Shown piece after piece: positions 1-7,367 of a stretch of 64,000 nt of DNA. Source of the DNA: JBELHR01 sp042091275 (GTDB lineage: Bacteria > Bacteroidota > Bacteroidia > Flavobacteriales > Flavobacteriaceae); assembly GCA_042091275.1 (NCBI GenBank), contig JBELHR010000002.1:69786-133785 (forward strand), read 5' to 3'. A program made the translations under genes and the position numbers. Position 1 is the stretch's first letter. The number at the start of each line of letters is the position of its first letter. Below the pieces are notes generated by a model. It was not told the DNA's origin. It saw only the letters and a list, made by a program, of their open reading frames with translations, and did not search any database.

Positions 1-420
1 ACCGCTCACATCATAAGTCATCGGAAGCTTTTCGCTTAAACCATTCAGGTTGATCATAGCATAAGCCTTTCCTTCTTCCCCGATGTGGAGACTTCCTTTT
101 AGATTCATAGATTCTATAAGAACTCCAAAAAAGTAGGTGCTGATTTTTTGATCTCTATCTACATTATTTGTGAAAATACTACTAACTGGAATGTCAAATT
201 CCGTTCCGTCAATAGCTTTAAGCACAGTTTCTCCGCTGGCTTTTTCAACAGTCACATCAGTAAACTGACCTTCTACAGGAAATTTATCGGTTGTTTTATA
301 TGCAGTCCAAACAATTTTTGAGTTGGCTGAATCTACACTAAATTTTTCAGTCTTTTTTTTCGTTTCACAAGATGTGAGCAAGAAACAAAAGGTTATTAAT
401 ACAGGTATAAGTTTTTTCAT
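1..420 (-). CDS. YceI-like lipoprotein (3' end cut by window edge)
   Basis: The start codon is at 418-420 and 140 codons are open to the left edge, so the C-terminus is missing. The first 18 residues form a lipoprotein signal with lipobox LLTSC (Cys18 lipidated), followed by a short Lys-rich linker. The body (VDSANSKIVWTAYKTTDKF, then VEGQF and FDIPVSSI) resembles the beginning of the YceI lipid-binding lipocalin-like fold, though here the family is assigned from pattern, not a search. It begins 4 bases after the psd stop and probably is the last visible gene of the rsfS-ftsH-cdsA-psd operon. A second YceI protein is at 10272-10814. The ligand is unknown; polyprenoid-type lipids are bound by characterised members. 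Confidence 0.75.
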   Translation of the reverse strand, partial: MKKLIPVLITFCFLLTSCETKKKTEKFSVDSANSKIVWTAYKTTDKFPVEGQFTDVTVEKASGETVLKAIDGTEFDIPVSSIFTNNVDRDQKISTYFFGVLIESMNLKGSLHIGEEGKAYAMINLNGLSEKLPMTYDVSG

Positions 421-424
421 TTTT

Positions 425-1075
425 CTAGATTTTAGCGATTATGACTTCGTTTGCTTTCACTTTTTGATTTAATTCGACTTCTATTTTTGCATCCAAGGGC
501 AAATAAATATCCACTCTTGAACCAAATTTGATAAATCCAGCATCTGCTCCTTGAACGACAACAGCATCGCTTTTGGCATAATTCACAATTCTCTTCGCCA
601 AAGCTCCGGCTATTTGTCGGTATAAAACCTCTCCAAATATATTGTTTTCCACTACGACTGTGGTTCTTTCGTTATCGGTCGAACTCTTTGGGTGCCAAGC
701 AACCAAATATTTCCCAGGGTGATATTTGCTGTATTTTACAATACCACTTAAAGGATAGCGCGTAACATGTACATTGATCGGGGACATAAAGATGGAAACT
801 TGCTTTCTTTTATCTTTAAAGTACTCCGGCTCGTACACTTCTTCAATAACGACTACTTTACCGTCGACAGGTGCTGTGACCACTTGGTCGTTTAAAATCA
901 CGTTTCTTTTCGGATTTCTGAAAAATTGTAGAATTATTATCAGAAATACGATTAATGCTAATTGAAGTAATTTTGCCAACCAGTCTATACTAATTAGGTT
1001 ATCTACTAATAAAAATAGAACAACAGTGAGTATAGAACTAATGGTTATTATTTTATATCCTTCTTTGTGAAACAT
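425..1075 (-). CDS. psd: phosphatidylserine decarboxylase family protein
   Basis: This pyruvoyl enzyme converts phosphatidylserine to phosphatidylethanolamine, the main Bacteroidota phospholipid. The 216-residue length fits the short (type B, archaeal-like) Psd form. Two N-terminal hydrophobic segments (about 8-24 and 36-52) anchor it in the inner membrane. The C-terminal FGSR at 184-187 carries the Gly185-Ser186 bond where self-cleavage would yield the pyruvoyl group; the N-terminal MSPINVHVTRYP block is typical. It lies 1 base after cdsA, so the CDP-diacylglycerol-making and PE-making steps are co-transcribed. A phosphatidylserine synthase gene is not in the window. Confidence 0.93.
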   Translation of the reverse strand: MFHKEGYKIITISSILTVVLFLLVDNLISIDWLAKLLQLALIVFLIIILQFFRNPKRNVILNDQVVTAPVDGKVVVIEEVYEPEYFKDKRKQVSIFMSPINVHVTRYPLSGIVKYSKYHPGKYLVAWHPKSSTDNERTTVVVENNIFGEVLYRQIAGALAKRIVNYAKSDAVVVQGADAGFIKFGSRVDIYLPLDAKIEVELNQKVKANEVIIAKI

Positions 1076-1076
1076 C

Positions 1077-1892
1077 TTAAAATATATAGGTTAAAAATAA
1101 ATACGTAAATGGTGCAGCTAAGATAAAACTATCTAGTCGGTCTAAAAAACCACCGTGACCTGGTATAGCATTTGCACTATCTTTTACACCTGCCTTTCTT
1201 TTGAAGTAAGACTCCAAAAGATCTCCTAAAACTCCAAATATACTAACTATAAGAGCGAGAATAATCCAGTTAAATACGCTGATCTCCGGATAAAAGAAAG
1301 AAATCCCTATAGAAGTAATAACTGTAGATATTAGTCCGCCGATAAAGCCCTCAACCGTTTTGTTAGGAGAGATTTTTGGTGCTAAAGGAGTTTTTCCAAT
1401 ATTCTTTCCGATCAAAAAAGCAAAGGAGTCGTTAGACCAGAGCAGTACAAATACAGAAATTAATATAGTAGAGGAAAATGCTGTAAAATCTTGGGCTATA
1501 TATCCCAATCCCAAAGCGAGGCAATAAGGTAATACGATATAAAAAAGGTTTAAAGAGATATTGATAAAAGCCTTCATTTTTAGTTTAGACAGCAAAACAA
1601 AAATCATCTCAATCACTAGAGAGGCTCCAAGTGCATAAGCTGCGATGGATTTACTATTGTCTAAAAAAGGCATATCCACCCAAAAGGATAATCCGACATT
1701 ATAAAAGATTAAACTGGCGGTCACAAAGGACCATAGCGATCTGTAGTTGCGTAAATTTTGAAACTCCCTCAGGCAAAGCATCATCAGAGCATACAAATAG
1801 AGAGTTGCAGTAATTTGATTATAGCTAAGTAAGAGAACACTCAGAAAGGCAAAGGTTAATCCTGATAGGGTTCTTATTAAGAGTTTGCTCAT
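1077..1892 (-). CDS. cdsA: phosphatidate cytidylyltransferase
   Basis: Makes CDP-diacylglycerol from phosphatidate and CTP, the branch point of phospholipid synthesis, in the inner membrane. The protein is 271 residues, almost wholly hydrophobic, with about eight membrane segments. The family signature is near the C-terminus: SPNKTVEGFIGG, then GDLLESYFKRKAGVKDS and PGHGGFLDRLDS, with the acidic and Lys residues that bind metal and CTP. It sits 3 bases after the LUD gene and 1 base before psd. Length and signature are complete, so it should be functional. Confidence 0.95.
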   Translation of the reverse strand: MSKLLIRTLSGLTFAFLSVLLLSYNQITATLYLYALMMLCLREFQNLRNYRSLWSFVTASLIFYNVGLSFWVDMPFLDNSKSIAAYALGASLVIEMIFVLLSKLKMKAFINISLNLFYIVLPYCLALGLGYIAQDFTAFSSTILISVFVLLWSNDSFAFLIGKNIGKTPLAPKISPNKTVEGFIGGLISTVITSIGISFFYPEISVFNWIILALIVSIFGVLGDLLESYFKRKAGVKDSANAIPGHGGFLDRLDSFILAAPFTYLFLTYIF

Positions 1893-1895
1893 TGT

Positions 1896-2489
1896 TTAAA
1901 GGTCTTCCAAGAGGAGCAAATATAGGTTTTTAGAATTACTGTGTCCATAATTATTTAAAATATCATCGGACAATTTCTCCAAGTCAAAATACTTAATTGT
2001 CGATATATTTGTTGGCTTTACAGACTTTGCCCTCCAGTTGATTCCGCGAAGAGCATCGCGTTTGTTGTGTACAATTTGACTCGTTCGAGCCAGAACGATA
2101 AAATTCTCGGGAAGCTTTGATATCTTACATTCCCCAATTTGATTGGAACTCAACAAAATAGTTCCATCTTTTCCAATTAAAAATTCGCAGGTAGACAAAA
2201 ATACGTTGGAATTCTCATCACACTTTATTTCCAAGTTGATGTCAAATGGCTCCTCATTTAGGAGGTCGTTTTTATAAACCTTAAACGATTCCCAATTCTG
2301 TTCTGAACTAATGGAACGAAAATTATTAAGCAGCTCATTTTTATCCGTGCAATACAAAAACTTGCCCCCTTTTTGAATAAAATTATTGACAAAAGTTTCG
2401 TCCAAAGGCAAAGACCCCAAGTTAGAGTCTTGGGGTTCTTGCGGATTACTTTCACTTTTTGATCCAAAGATTTTCTTAAGAAAATTCAT
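1896..2489 (-). CDS. LUD domain protein (LutC-like)
   Basis: A 197-residue soluble protein with the late-family pattern of LUD domains: GKDGTILLSSNQIGE, then LPENFIVLARTSQIV and a conserved Arg-Asp pair. LUD domains occur in LutB/LutC of lactate oxidation, but no lutA or lutB is near, and the N-terminus (MNFLKKIFGSKSE plus polar linker) differs from LutC. Flavobacteria commonly keep such a gene between ftsH and cdsA, so a role tied to the envelope or to protein quality control is possible, but this is inference. Gaps of 13 and 3 bases to ftsH and cdsA indicate one operon. Confidence 0.8.
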   Translation of the reverse strand: MNFLKKIFGSKSESNPQEPQDSNLGSLPLDETFVNNFIQKGGKFLYCTDKNELLNNFRSISSEQNWESFKVYKNDLLNEEPFDINLEIKCDENSNVFLSTCEFLIGKDGTILLSSNQIGECKISKLPENFIVLARTSQIVHNKRDALRGINWRAKSVKPTNISTIKYFDLEKLSDDILNNYGHSNSKNLYLLLLEDL

Positions 2490-2502
2490 CTAAATTCTTT
2501 AA

Positions 2503-4467
2503 TTAAACTCCAGATGGTGCGATGTCTTCTATACCTTTGTTTTCTTCTTCGAATGGACGCGCTCCAAATATCTTTTCTAAATCTTCTTTAAAGATAACTT
2601 CTTTTGTCAAGAGTTGTTGCGCTAATTCTGCTAATTTATCTTTGTGCTTAGATAAAATCTCTTTTGCTCTCTGATATTGACCTTCAATTATTTTAGAAAT
2701 CTCTTCGTCAATGGTCTGAGCAGTAGTTTCACTATAAGGTTTTGAAAACCCATATTCATTTTGACCAGAGGAGTCGTAGTAAGTCAGGTTACCAATCTTG
2801 TCGTTTAATCCGTAGACTGCGACAATTGCCTTGGCCTGTCTAGTAACTTTTTCCAAATCGTTTAAAGCTCCCGTAGAAATTTTATTAAATGTAATTTCTT
2901 CTGCTGCTCTACCAGCTAAAGTTGCACACATTTCATCGAGTAATTGCTCGGTTTGAACAATTGCTCTTTCTTCCGGAAGATACCAAGCAGCTCCAAGGGA
3001 TTGCCCTCTAGGAACTATAGTCACTTTTACTAGTGGTGCAGCGTGCTCTAACATCCAACTCGCAGTAGCATGTCCCGCCTCGTGAAAAGCAATAGTCTTT
3101 TTCTCCTTAGGAGAGATAATTTTATTTTTCTTCTCGAGCCCACCAATGATTCTATCGACAGCGTCAAGAAAATCTTGTTTCTCGATAAACTTTTTACCAT
3201 TTCTCGCAGCAATCAAGGCAGCTTCGTTACATAAGTTGGCAATATCCGCTCCTGAAAATCCAGGAGTTTGTTGCGCTAAAAATCCTTTATCAACATCTTC
3301 TCCTAATTTTAGAGTAGACATATGTACTTCAAAAATTTCTTTACGTTCTCTGAGGTCCGGCAAGTCAACATATATTTGACGATCAAACCTTCCCGGTCTA
3401 AGCAATGCTTTGTCCAATACATCGGCACGGTTGGTTGCCGCCATAACGATTACATTAGATTCGGTAGCAAAACCATCCATTTCCGTTAGGAGTTGGTTTA
3501 AGGTGTTTTCTCTTTCGTCGTTACCACCTGTCATATTATTTTTTCCTCTCGCTCTACCAATTGCATCGATTTCATCGATAAAAATGATAGATGGTGATTT
3601 TTGTTGGGCTTGTTTAAACAAATCTCTCACCCTTGAAGCTCCAACACCGACAAACATTTCCACAAAATCTGAACCGGATAAGGAGAAGAAAGGCACGTTA
3701 GCCTCTCCAGCTACTGCTTTTGCTAATAAGGTTTTACCTGTTCCTGGAGGTCCTACTAACAGAGCTCCTTTGGGAATTTTACCACCCAAAGCCGTATATT
3801 TTTCTGGTTTTTTCAGGAAATCAACAATTTCTTGAACTTCCTCTTTTGCTCCTTCCAAACCAGCGACATCTTTAAACGTTGTCTTTACCTTCTTGTCTTG
3901 ATCAAAAAGCTTGGCTTTTGATTTACCTATTGAGAAAATTTGACTTCCTGCACCGCCTCCTGCGCCGCCACCAGACATTCTTCTCATAAAATAAATCCAT
4001 AAGCCGATTATAAAGATAAAAGGCAACCAATTTAAGAGACCATCTGTAATACTCGATTTCTCTTCGTTTTGAATATCGAAATCTAAATTATATGCTGTTT
4101 TGATTTCTTTTACTTTGTCCTCAAAATTTTGAAGGTCACCAAATTGATATTCTAAGATCGGAGATTGATTTCCGAAAAAAGTAGCAGATTCCGTGTATGC
4201 TTTATATTCTTCTTTGGATGCAGCCTCATTTTTGATGTAGAGCAATGCAAAGCTTTTGTTGACAATAGAAATCTTAGATACATCTCCACTTTCGAGAACG
4301 TTCTCAAATTTATTTTGACTTAGCTTTTTAGAACCTAGAGCACTAGATGATAAAAAGTTAAATCCAATCAATACCACAAAAATTGCCCCGTAAATCCAAT
4401 AGAAATTGAATTTTGGTTTTAGATTTGGTCTTTTGATGTTTTTTTTCTGTTTTTGATTATTATCCAT
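2503..4467 (-). CDS. ftsH: ATP-dependent zinc metalloprotease FtsH
   Basis: Membrane-bound AAA+ protease that extracts and degrades misassembled membrane proteins and short-lived regulators. Membrane segments lie at about 23-42 and 145-161, enclosing the periplasmic part. The AAA+ module has Walker A GPPGTGKT (239-246), Walker B IIFIDEIDA (about 294-302) and the SRH arginines near RPGRFDR. The zinc site is HEAGH (462-466). Its 654 residues are full length; the C-terminal tail is acidic. It lies 14 bases behind rsfS and leads into LUD-cdsA-psd, linking it to membrane lipid synthesis. Confidence 0.98.
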   Translation of the reverse strand: MDNNQKQKKNIKRPNLKPKFNFYWIYGAIFVVLIGFNFLSSSALGSKKLSQNKFENVLESGDVSKISIVNKSFALLYIKNEAASKEEYKAYTESATFFGNQSPILEYQFGDLQNFEDKVKEIKTAYNLDFDIQNEEKSSITDGLLNWLPFIFIIGLWIYFMRRMSGGGAGGGAGSQIFSIGKSKAKLFDQDKKVKTTFKDVAGLEGAKEEVQEIVDFLKKPEKYTALGGKIPKGALLVGPPGTGKTLLAKAVAGEANVPFFSLSGSDFVEMFVGVGASRVRDLFKQAQQKSPSIIFIDEIDAIGRARGKNNMTGGNDERENTLNQLLTEMDGFATESNVIVMAATNRADVLDKALLRPGRFDRQIYVDLPDLRERKEIFEVHMSTLKLGEDVDKGFLAQQTPGFSGADIANLCNEAALIAARNGKKFIEKQDFLDAVDRIIGGLEKKNKIISPKEKKTIAFHEAGHATASWMLEHAAPLVKVTIVPRGQSLGAAWYLPEERAIVQTEQLLDEMCATLAGRAAEEITFNKISTGALNDLEKVTRQAKAIVAVYGLNDKIGNLTYYDSSGQNEYGFSKPYSETTAQTIDEEISKIIEGQYQRAKEILSKHKDKLAELAQQLLTKEVIFKEDLEKIFGARPFEEENKGIEDIAPSGV

Positions 4468-4481
4468 ATTATTTTTTCTTC

Positions 4482-4853
4482 TTAAGAATTCGATAAATTT
4501 GTGATCTTAGCATCTCCCCAAAGGCCTTCGATATCGTAATGGGCTCTTATTGGTTTTTGAAAAACGTGAACGACAACATCCACATAATCCACTAAAATCC
4601 ATTCTGCACTTTGTTCTCCCTCCACATGCCACGCTTTTTCTTGCACTTCTTTTCCAACGAGTTTTTGGATAGATCCGGATATTGCTTTGACTTGGGTATT
4701 AGAATTTCCCGAACATACTATAAAATATTGACAAACTGTATTCTCTATTTCTCTTAAATCAAGTAATTGAATATCTTCGCCTTTCACTTCCTCAATACCT
4801 GCTATGATAGTCGAAATAAGATTATCAGTGCTTACACTTTTATTTTTAGTCAT
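4482..4853 (-). CDS. rsfS: ribosome silencing factor RsfS
   Basis: Binds ribosomal protein L14 and blocks joining of the 30S and 50S subunits in slow growth. The 123 residues have the RsfS core: QYFIVCSGNSNTQVKAI, EKAWHVEGEQSAEWILVDYVDVVVHVF, in the usual order and length. It is the first gene of the minus-strand operon, with a TAACTTTG -7 element 20 bases before the ATG, and is divergent from birA, the usual flavobacterial pairing. Confidence 0.95.
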   Translation of the reverse strand: MTKNKSVSTDNLISTIIAGIEEVKGEDIQLLDLREIENTVCQYFIVCSGNSNTQVKAISGSIQKLVGKEVQEKAWHVEGEQSAEWILVDYVDVVVHVFQKPIRAHYDIEGLWGDAKITNLSNS

Positions 4854-4873
4854 TAATTTATCTTTAATTTTAA

Positions 4874-4881
4874 CAAAGTTA
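4874..4881 (-). promoter_or_regulatory. -7 promoter element TAACTTTG of rsfS operon
   Basis: Read on the minus strand this is an exact TAnnTTTG, the -7 element of the Bacteroidota housekeeping sigma factor. It ends 20 bases before the rsfS ATG, implying a leader of about 15 bases. No clear -33 TTG was found at the usual distance. Confidence 0.5.
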
Positions 4882-4923
4882 TTCTTTTTTTTTGAGTAAT
4901 CTTAACTACAATACGAGTTATAC

Positions 4924-5655
4924 ATGAATATAATCAAACTTAGTGCCATCGATTCTACAAGCGATTATATGCACAAAATGTCAGCTGCTGAGGGTTTGGT
5001 CCACGGAACTATTGTTCGAGCTGATTATCAAACCAAAGGACGGGGACAGTTTGATAGGTCTTGGGAGTCAAAACAAGGCGAAAACCTTATGTTTAGTCTC
5101 TTTTTTGAGGGTGATATTGTCTCGGAGTATCCACTCTCTGATCTCAATTGGTCCGTTTGTTTAGCAATAATAGACAGTCTCGAATATTTTAAAATATCCA
5201 ATCTCAAGATTAAGTGGCCTAATGACATAATGGCAGGAGGGAAAAAGCTCTCTGGCATTTTGATAGAAACCAAGTGGTCCAGCGCAAAACTAAAACAGGC
5301 AGTGATCGGTATCGGTTTGAATGTTAACCAAAAGGCGTTTTCTTCTAGTCTAAAAGCCACCTCTTTAGCGGAGATTTTAGGAACAAAAATCGATTTGGAA
5401 ACCCTGTTTTCAAAGCTCAGAGAATTTCTCTTGCTTAGGTTGGGAGAACTAAAAGCTCACGATAGACATCTTTCTTTAAAAAAGGCCTATGAAAATAAGC
5501 TATATGGCTGTGATAAACCCAGAATGTTTGTGTCCAACGACGAACGATTCCTCGGAATTATTCGAGGGGTAAACGATTCCCATCAACTAAAAGTTGAGCG
5601 TGAAGACGAAACAGTAAGTTTATATGATCACGCCCAAATTAAGATGTTGCTATAG
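4924..5655 (+). CDS. birA: biotin--[acetyl-CoA-carboxylase] ligase
   Basis: Activates biotin to biotinyl-AMP and attaches it to the biotin carboxyl carrier of carboxylases. The catalytic loop region is present (TKGRGQFDRSWES, like GRGRxGRxW of BirA), then LKIKWPNDIMAGGKKLSGILIE and GIGLNVN. At 243 residues there is no N-terminal winged helix, so this is the monofunctional class and does not repress biotin genes by itself. The stop codon shares the palindromic hexamer CTATAG with the stop of the convergent SRPBCC gene. Confidence 0.95.
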   Translation: MNIIKLSAIDSTSDYMHKMSAAEGLVHGTIVRADYQTKGRGQFDRSWESKQGENLMFSLFFEGDIVSEYPLSDLNWSVCLAIIDSLEYFKISNLKIKWPNDIMAGGKKLSGILIETKWSSAKLKQAVIGIGLNVNQKAFSSSLKATSLAEILGTKIDLETLFSKLREFLLLRLGELKAHDRHLSLKKAYENKLYGCDKPRMFVSNDERFLGIIRGVNDSHQLKVEREDETVSLYDHAQIKMLL

Positions 5656-6039
5656 TGCAGACAATTGTGTGCTGAGACCTTCCATAAATTTAGTCAAAGG
5701 CTTTTTGACCATCATAGCCATCATTGGATTCATCTCTCCATCGAATACGACTTCAACCTCAGACTTATTGTCCTCAATTTCTTTAATGAAGGTGGAAAGA
5801 CTAAAATCTAGTTTACTACTCGCAGCAGTCAATACATATTTTGAAAAAGGAGATTTTTCTTTTGTGATCAATCGAATTTCAGGCATACCTTTTATACCAA
5901 AAACAAAGGAGTCTCCATCCACTTCAAATTTTTCTACGCTCGGAGGCATTAGGTGTTTGAAGTTTTCTAGCTTATCTATAAAATTATAGAGTTCTTCTGG
6001 ACTTTTGTTAACGGAGGTAGGATTACTTTTTATCTGCAT
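5650..6039 (-). CDS. SRPBCC/START-like small protein
   Basis: A 129-residue soluble protein without signal peptide. The pattern (SPEELYNFIDKLENFKHLMP, VDGDSFVFGIKGMPEIRL, a long C-terminal helix) suggests the SRPBCC helix-grip fold that binds hydrophobic ligands; flavobacteria often carry this gene beside pyrE. The ligand and role are unknown. It lies 4 bases downstream of pyrE and is most likely co-transcribed. Its last 6 bases overlap the end of birA on the other strand. Confidence 0.7.
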   Translation of the reverse strand: MQIKSNPTSVNKSPEELYNFIDKLENFKHLMPPSVEKFEVDGDSFVFGIKGMPEIRLITKEKSPFSKYVLTAASSKLDFSLSTFIKEIEDNKSEVEVVFDGEMNPMMAMMVKKPLTKFMEGLSTQLSAL

Positions 6040-6043
6040 AATA

Positions 6044-6685
6044 TTATTTTTTCCAAGTATTTGGCGACTCTCGCCATTCTTTAAGAGTTTCTAATTCGCT
6101 TTTTGATACATAACCTTTTGACAAGGCTTCTTCTATCAAATGATTGTAGTTGGAAAGGGTCACAAGCTCTGTTTTGTGATTGCTGAAATTTTCTTCAGCC
6201 ACATCAAAACCATAGGTGAAAATAGCAGCCATACCCATAACTTTTATACTTTCTTTGTTCAAAGCCTCTACTGCTTTTAAACTACTCATTCCCGTGCTGA
6301 TAAGATCTTCAACCACTACTACATTACTTCCTTTTTCCAGGTGCCCTTCAATTTGGTTTTGTCTTCCGTGCTTTTTTGCTTCGGGTCTAATATAAATGAA
6401 TGGAAGTCCCATTTCTTGAGCAACCAAAGCACCGATTGCAATAGCACCAGTTGCAACTCCTGCTATTACATCAGGTCTTCCGTATTTCTCTTCTATCAGA
6501 TTGACCAATTCACTTTTGATAAAATTGCGAATAGTGGGATAAGAAAGACTGATTCGATTATCGCAATATATCGGAGATTTCCATCCAGAAGCCCATGTGT
6601 AAGGGTCATTTGGGTTTAATTTGATTGCTTTTATTTGCAAAAGCAATTCTGCTGTTTTATTTGCAGTATCTTTATCTAAAATCAT
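6044..6685 (-). CDS. pyrE: orotate phosphoribosyltransferase
   Basis: Transfers phosphoribose from PRPP to orotate in pyrimidine synthesis. The PRPP-binding motif is VVVVEDLISTGMSS, and the substrate loop region is YIRPEAKKHGRQNQIEG; 213 residues is the normal length. I chose the ATG at 6685 (MILDKDTANKTAELLLQI), since the 22 codons upstream read back through the divergent Nudix gene and do not resemble PyrE. A TACATTTG -7 element ends only 4 bases before this ATG, which implies a leaderless or almost leaderless mRNA. Confidence 0.96.
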   Translation of the reverse strand: MILDKDTANKTAELLLQIKAIKLNPNDPYTWASGWKSPIYCDNRISLSYPTIRNFIKSELVNLIEEKYGRPDVIAGVATGAIAIGALVAQEMGLPFIYIRPEAKKHGRQNQIEGHLEKGSNVVVVEDLISTGMSSLKAVEALNKESIKVMGMAAIFTYGFDVAEENFSNHKTELVTLSNYNHLIEEALSKGYVSKSELETLKEWRESPNTWKK

Positions 6686-6689
6686 ACTA

Positions 6690-6697
6690 CAAATGTA
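6690..6697 (-). promoter_or_regulatory. -7 promoter element TACATTTG of pyrE
   Basis: Exact TAnnTTTG on the minus strand, separated from the pyrE ATG by 4 bases. The start codon of the divergent Nudix gene (6693-6695) lies inside this element. No convincing -33 TTG at the usual distance. Confidence 0.45.
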
Positions 6698-7316
6698 CAA
6701 AGTTTTTATCAATGAAATAAGTATAAGCTTCCTTTCTGAAGAAGAAAACACAACTAATTATGGCCCTTATCAAAGACTTCCTACTTTTATAGATAGTCCA
6801 ATAAAGGTTGAGGAATTTATCTCCTTTATTGAAAAACTAGATTTCAAGAATTTCTATGTTCAAAGTATGGATATAGAATCGGAATGGAGTGCTTTTCAGG
6901 CCTTGTTTAATTGCATAGTTTCTTGTGGTGGTCTTGTTTTTAATCCTCAAAGGGAAGTTTTGTTTATCAAAAGAGCTGGTCGCTGGGAGCTTCCAAAAGG
7001 ACATAGAGAATCAGGAGAATCTTTGGAAGAAACTGCCGTACGCGAAGTTCAAGAAGAATGTGGTAGTATCAAATTGGAAATCAAAAGATTCTTGTTGGAA
7101 ACCTATCACTGTTATTTATTTCGCAATGTTTGGTGTCTAAAACAGAATTATTGGTTTGAAATGGAGGCGGAAGAAAATTATGTACTAGTGCCTCAAATCG
7201 AGGAGGGAATTACCGATGTCGCTTTCTTTGATCAAAATAGAATCTCTCAAATTCGGAATCACACCTTTAAAAATGTATTGGCGGTTTTGGAACAGTCAGG
7301 AATTCCCACACATTAA
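6693..7316 (+). CDS. Nudix hydrolase
   Basis: Pyrophosphohydrolase of the MutT/Nudix superfamily; the substrate cannot be told from sequence. The full Nudix box is present: GHRESGESLEETAV then REVQEECG, with the metal-binding REVQEE glutamates. The 207-residue form starting at ATG 6693 (MYKVFINEISISF) carries a roughly 85-residue N-terminal extension before the Nudix fold, as in the flavobacterial proteins next to pyrE. The start is only 7 bases from the pyrE start, so its promoter must lie inside pyrE; TATCTTTA at 6667-6674 is a near match to TAnnTTTG 18 bases before the ATG. Confidence 0.92.
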   Translation: MYKVFINEISISFLSEEENTTNYGPYQRLPTFIDSPIKVEEFISFIEKLDFKNFYVQSMDIESEWSAFQALFNCIVSCGGLVFNPQREVLFIKRAGRWELPKGHRESGESLEETAVREVQEECGSIKLEIKRFLLETYHCYLFRNVWCLKQNYWFEMEAEENYVLVPQIEEGITDVAFFDQNRISQIRNHTFKNVLAVLEQSGIPTH

Positions 7317-7340
7317 ATTTTTTAATCCCCTTATTATCAC

Positions 7341-7348
7341 TAATTTTG
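7341..7348 (+). promoter_or_regulatory. -7 promoter element TAATTTTG of sulP
   Basis: Exact TAnnTTTG, followed by C, 19 bases before the sulP ATG. Confidence 0.55.
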
Positions 7349-7367
7349 CCGCCTTAAATACAATTCA

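Noticed and set aside
1896..2489. Lactate utilisation operon (LutABC)
   Set aside because: Only a LUD domain protein is present; no LutA or LutB and no lactate permease near.
3410..3835. 141-residue open frame antisense to ftsH
   Set aside because: Lies wholly within the conserved AAA+ coding part of ftsH; shadow frame.
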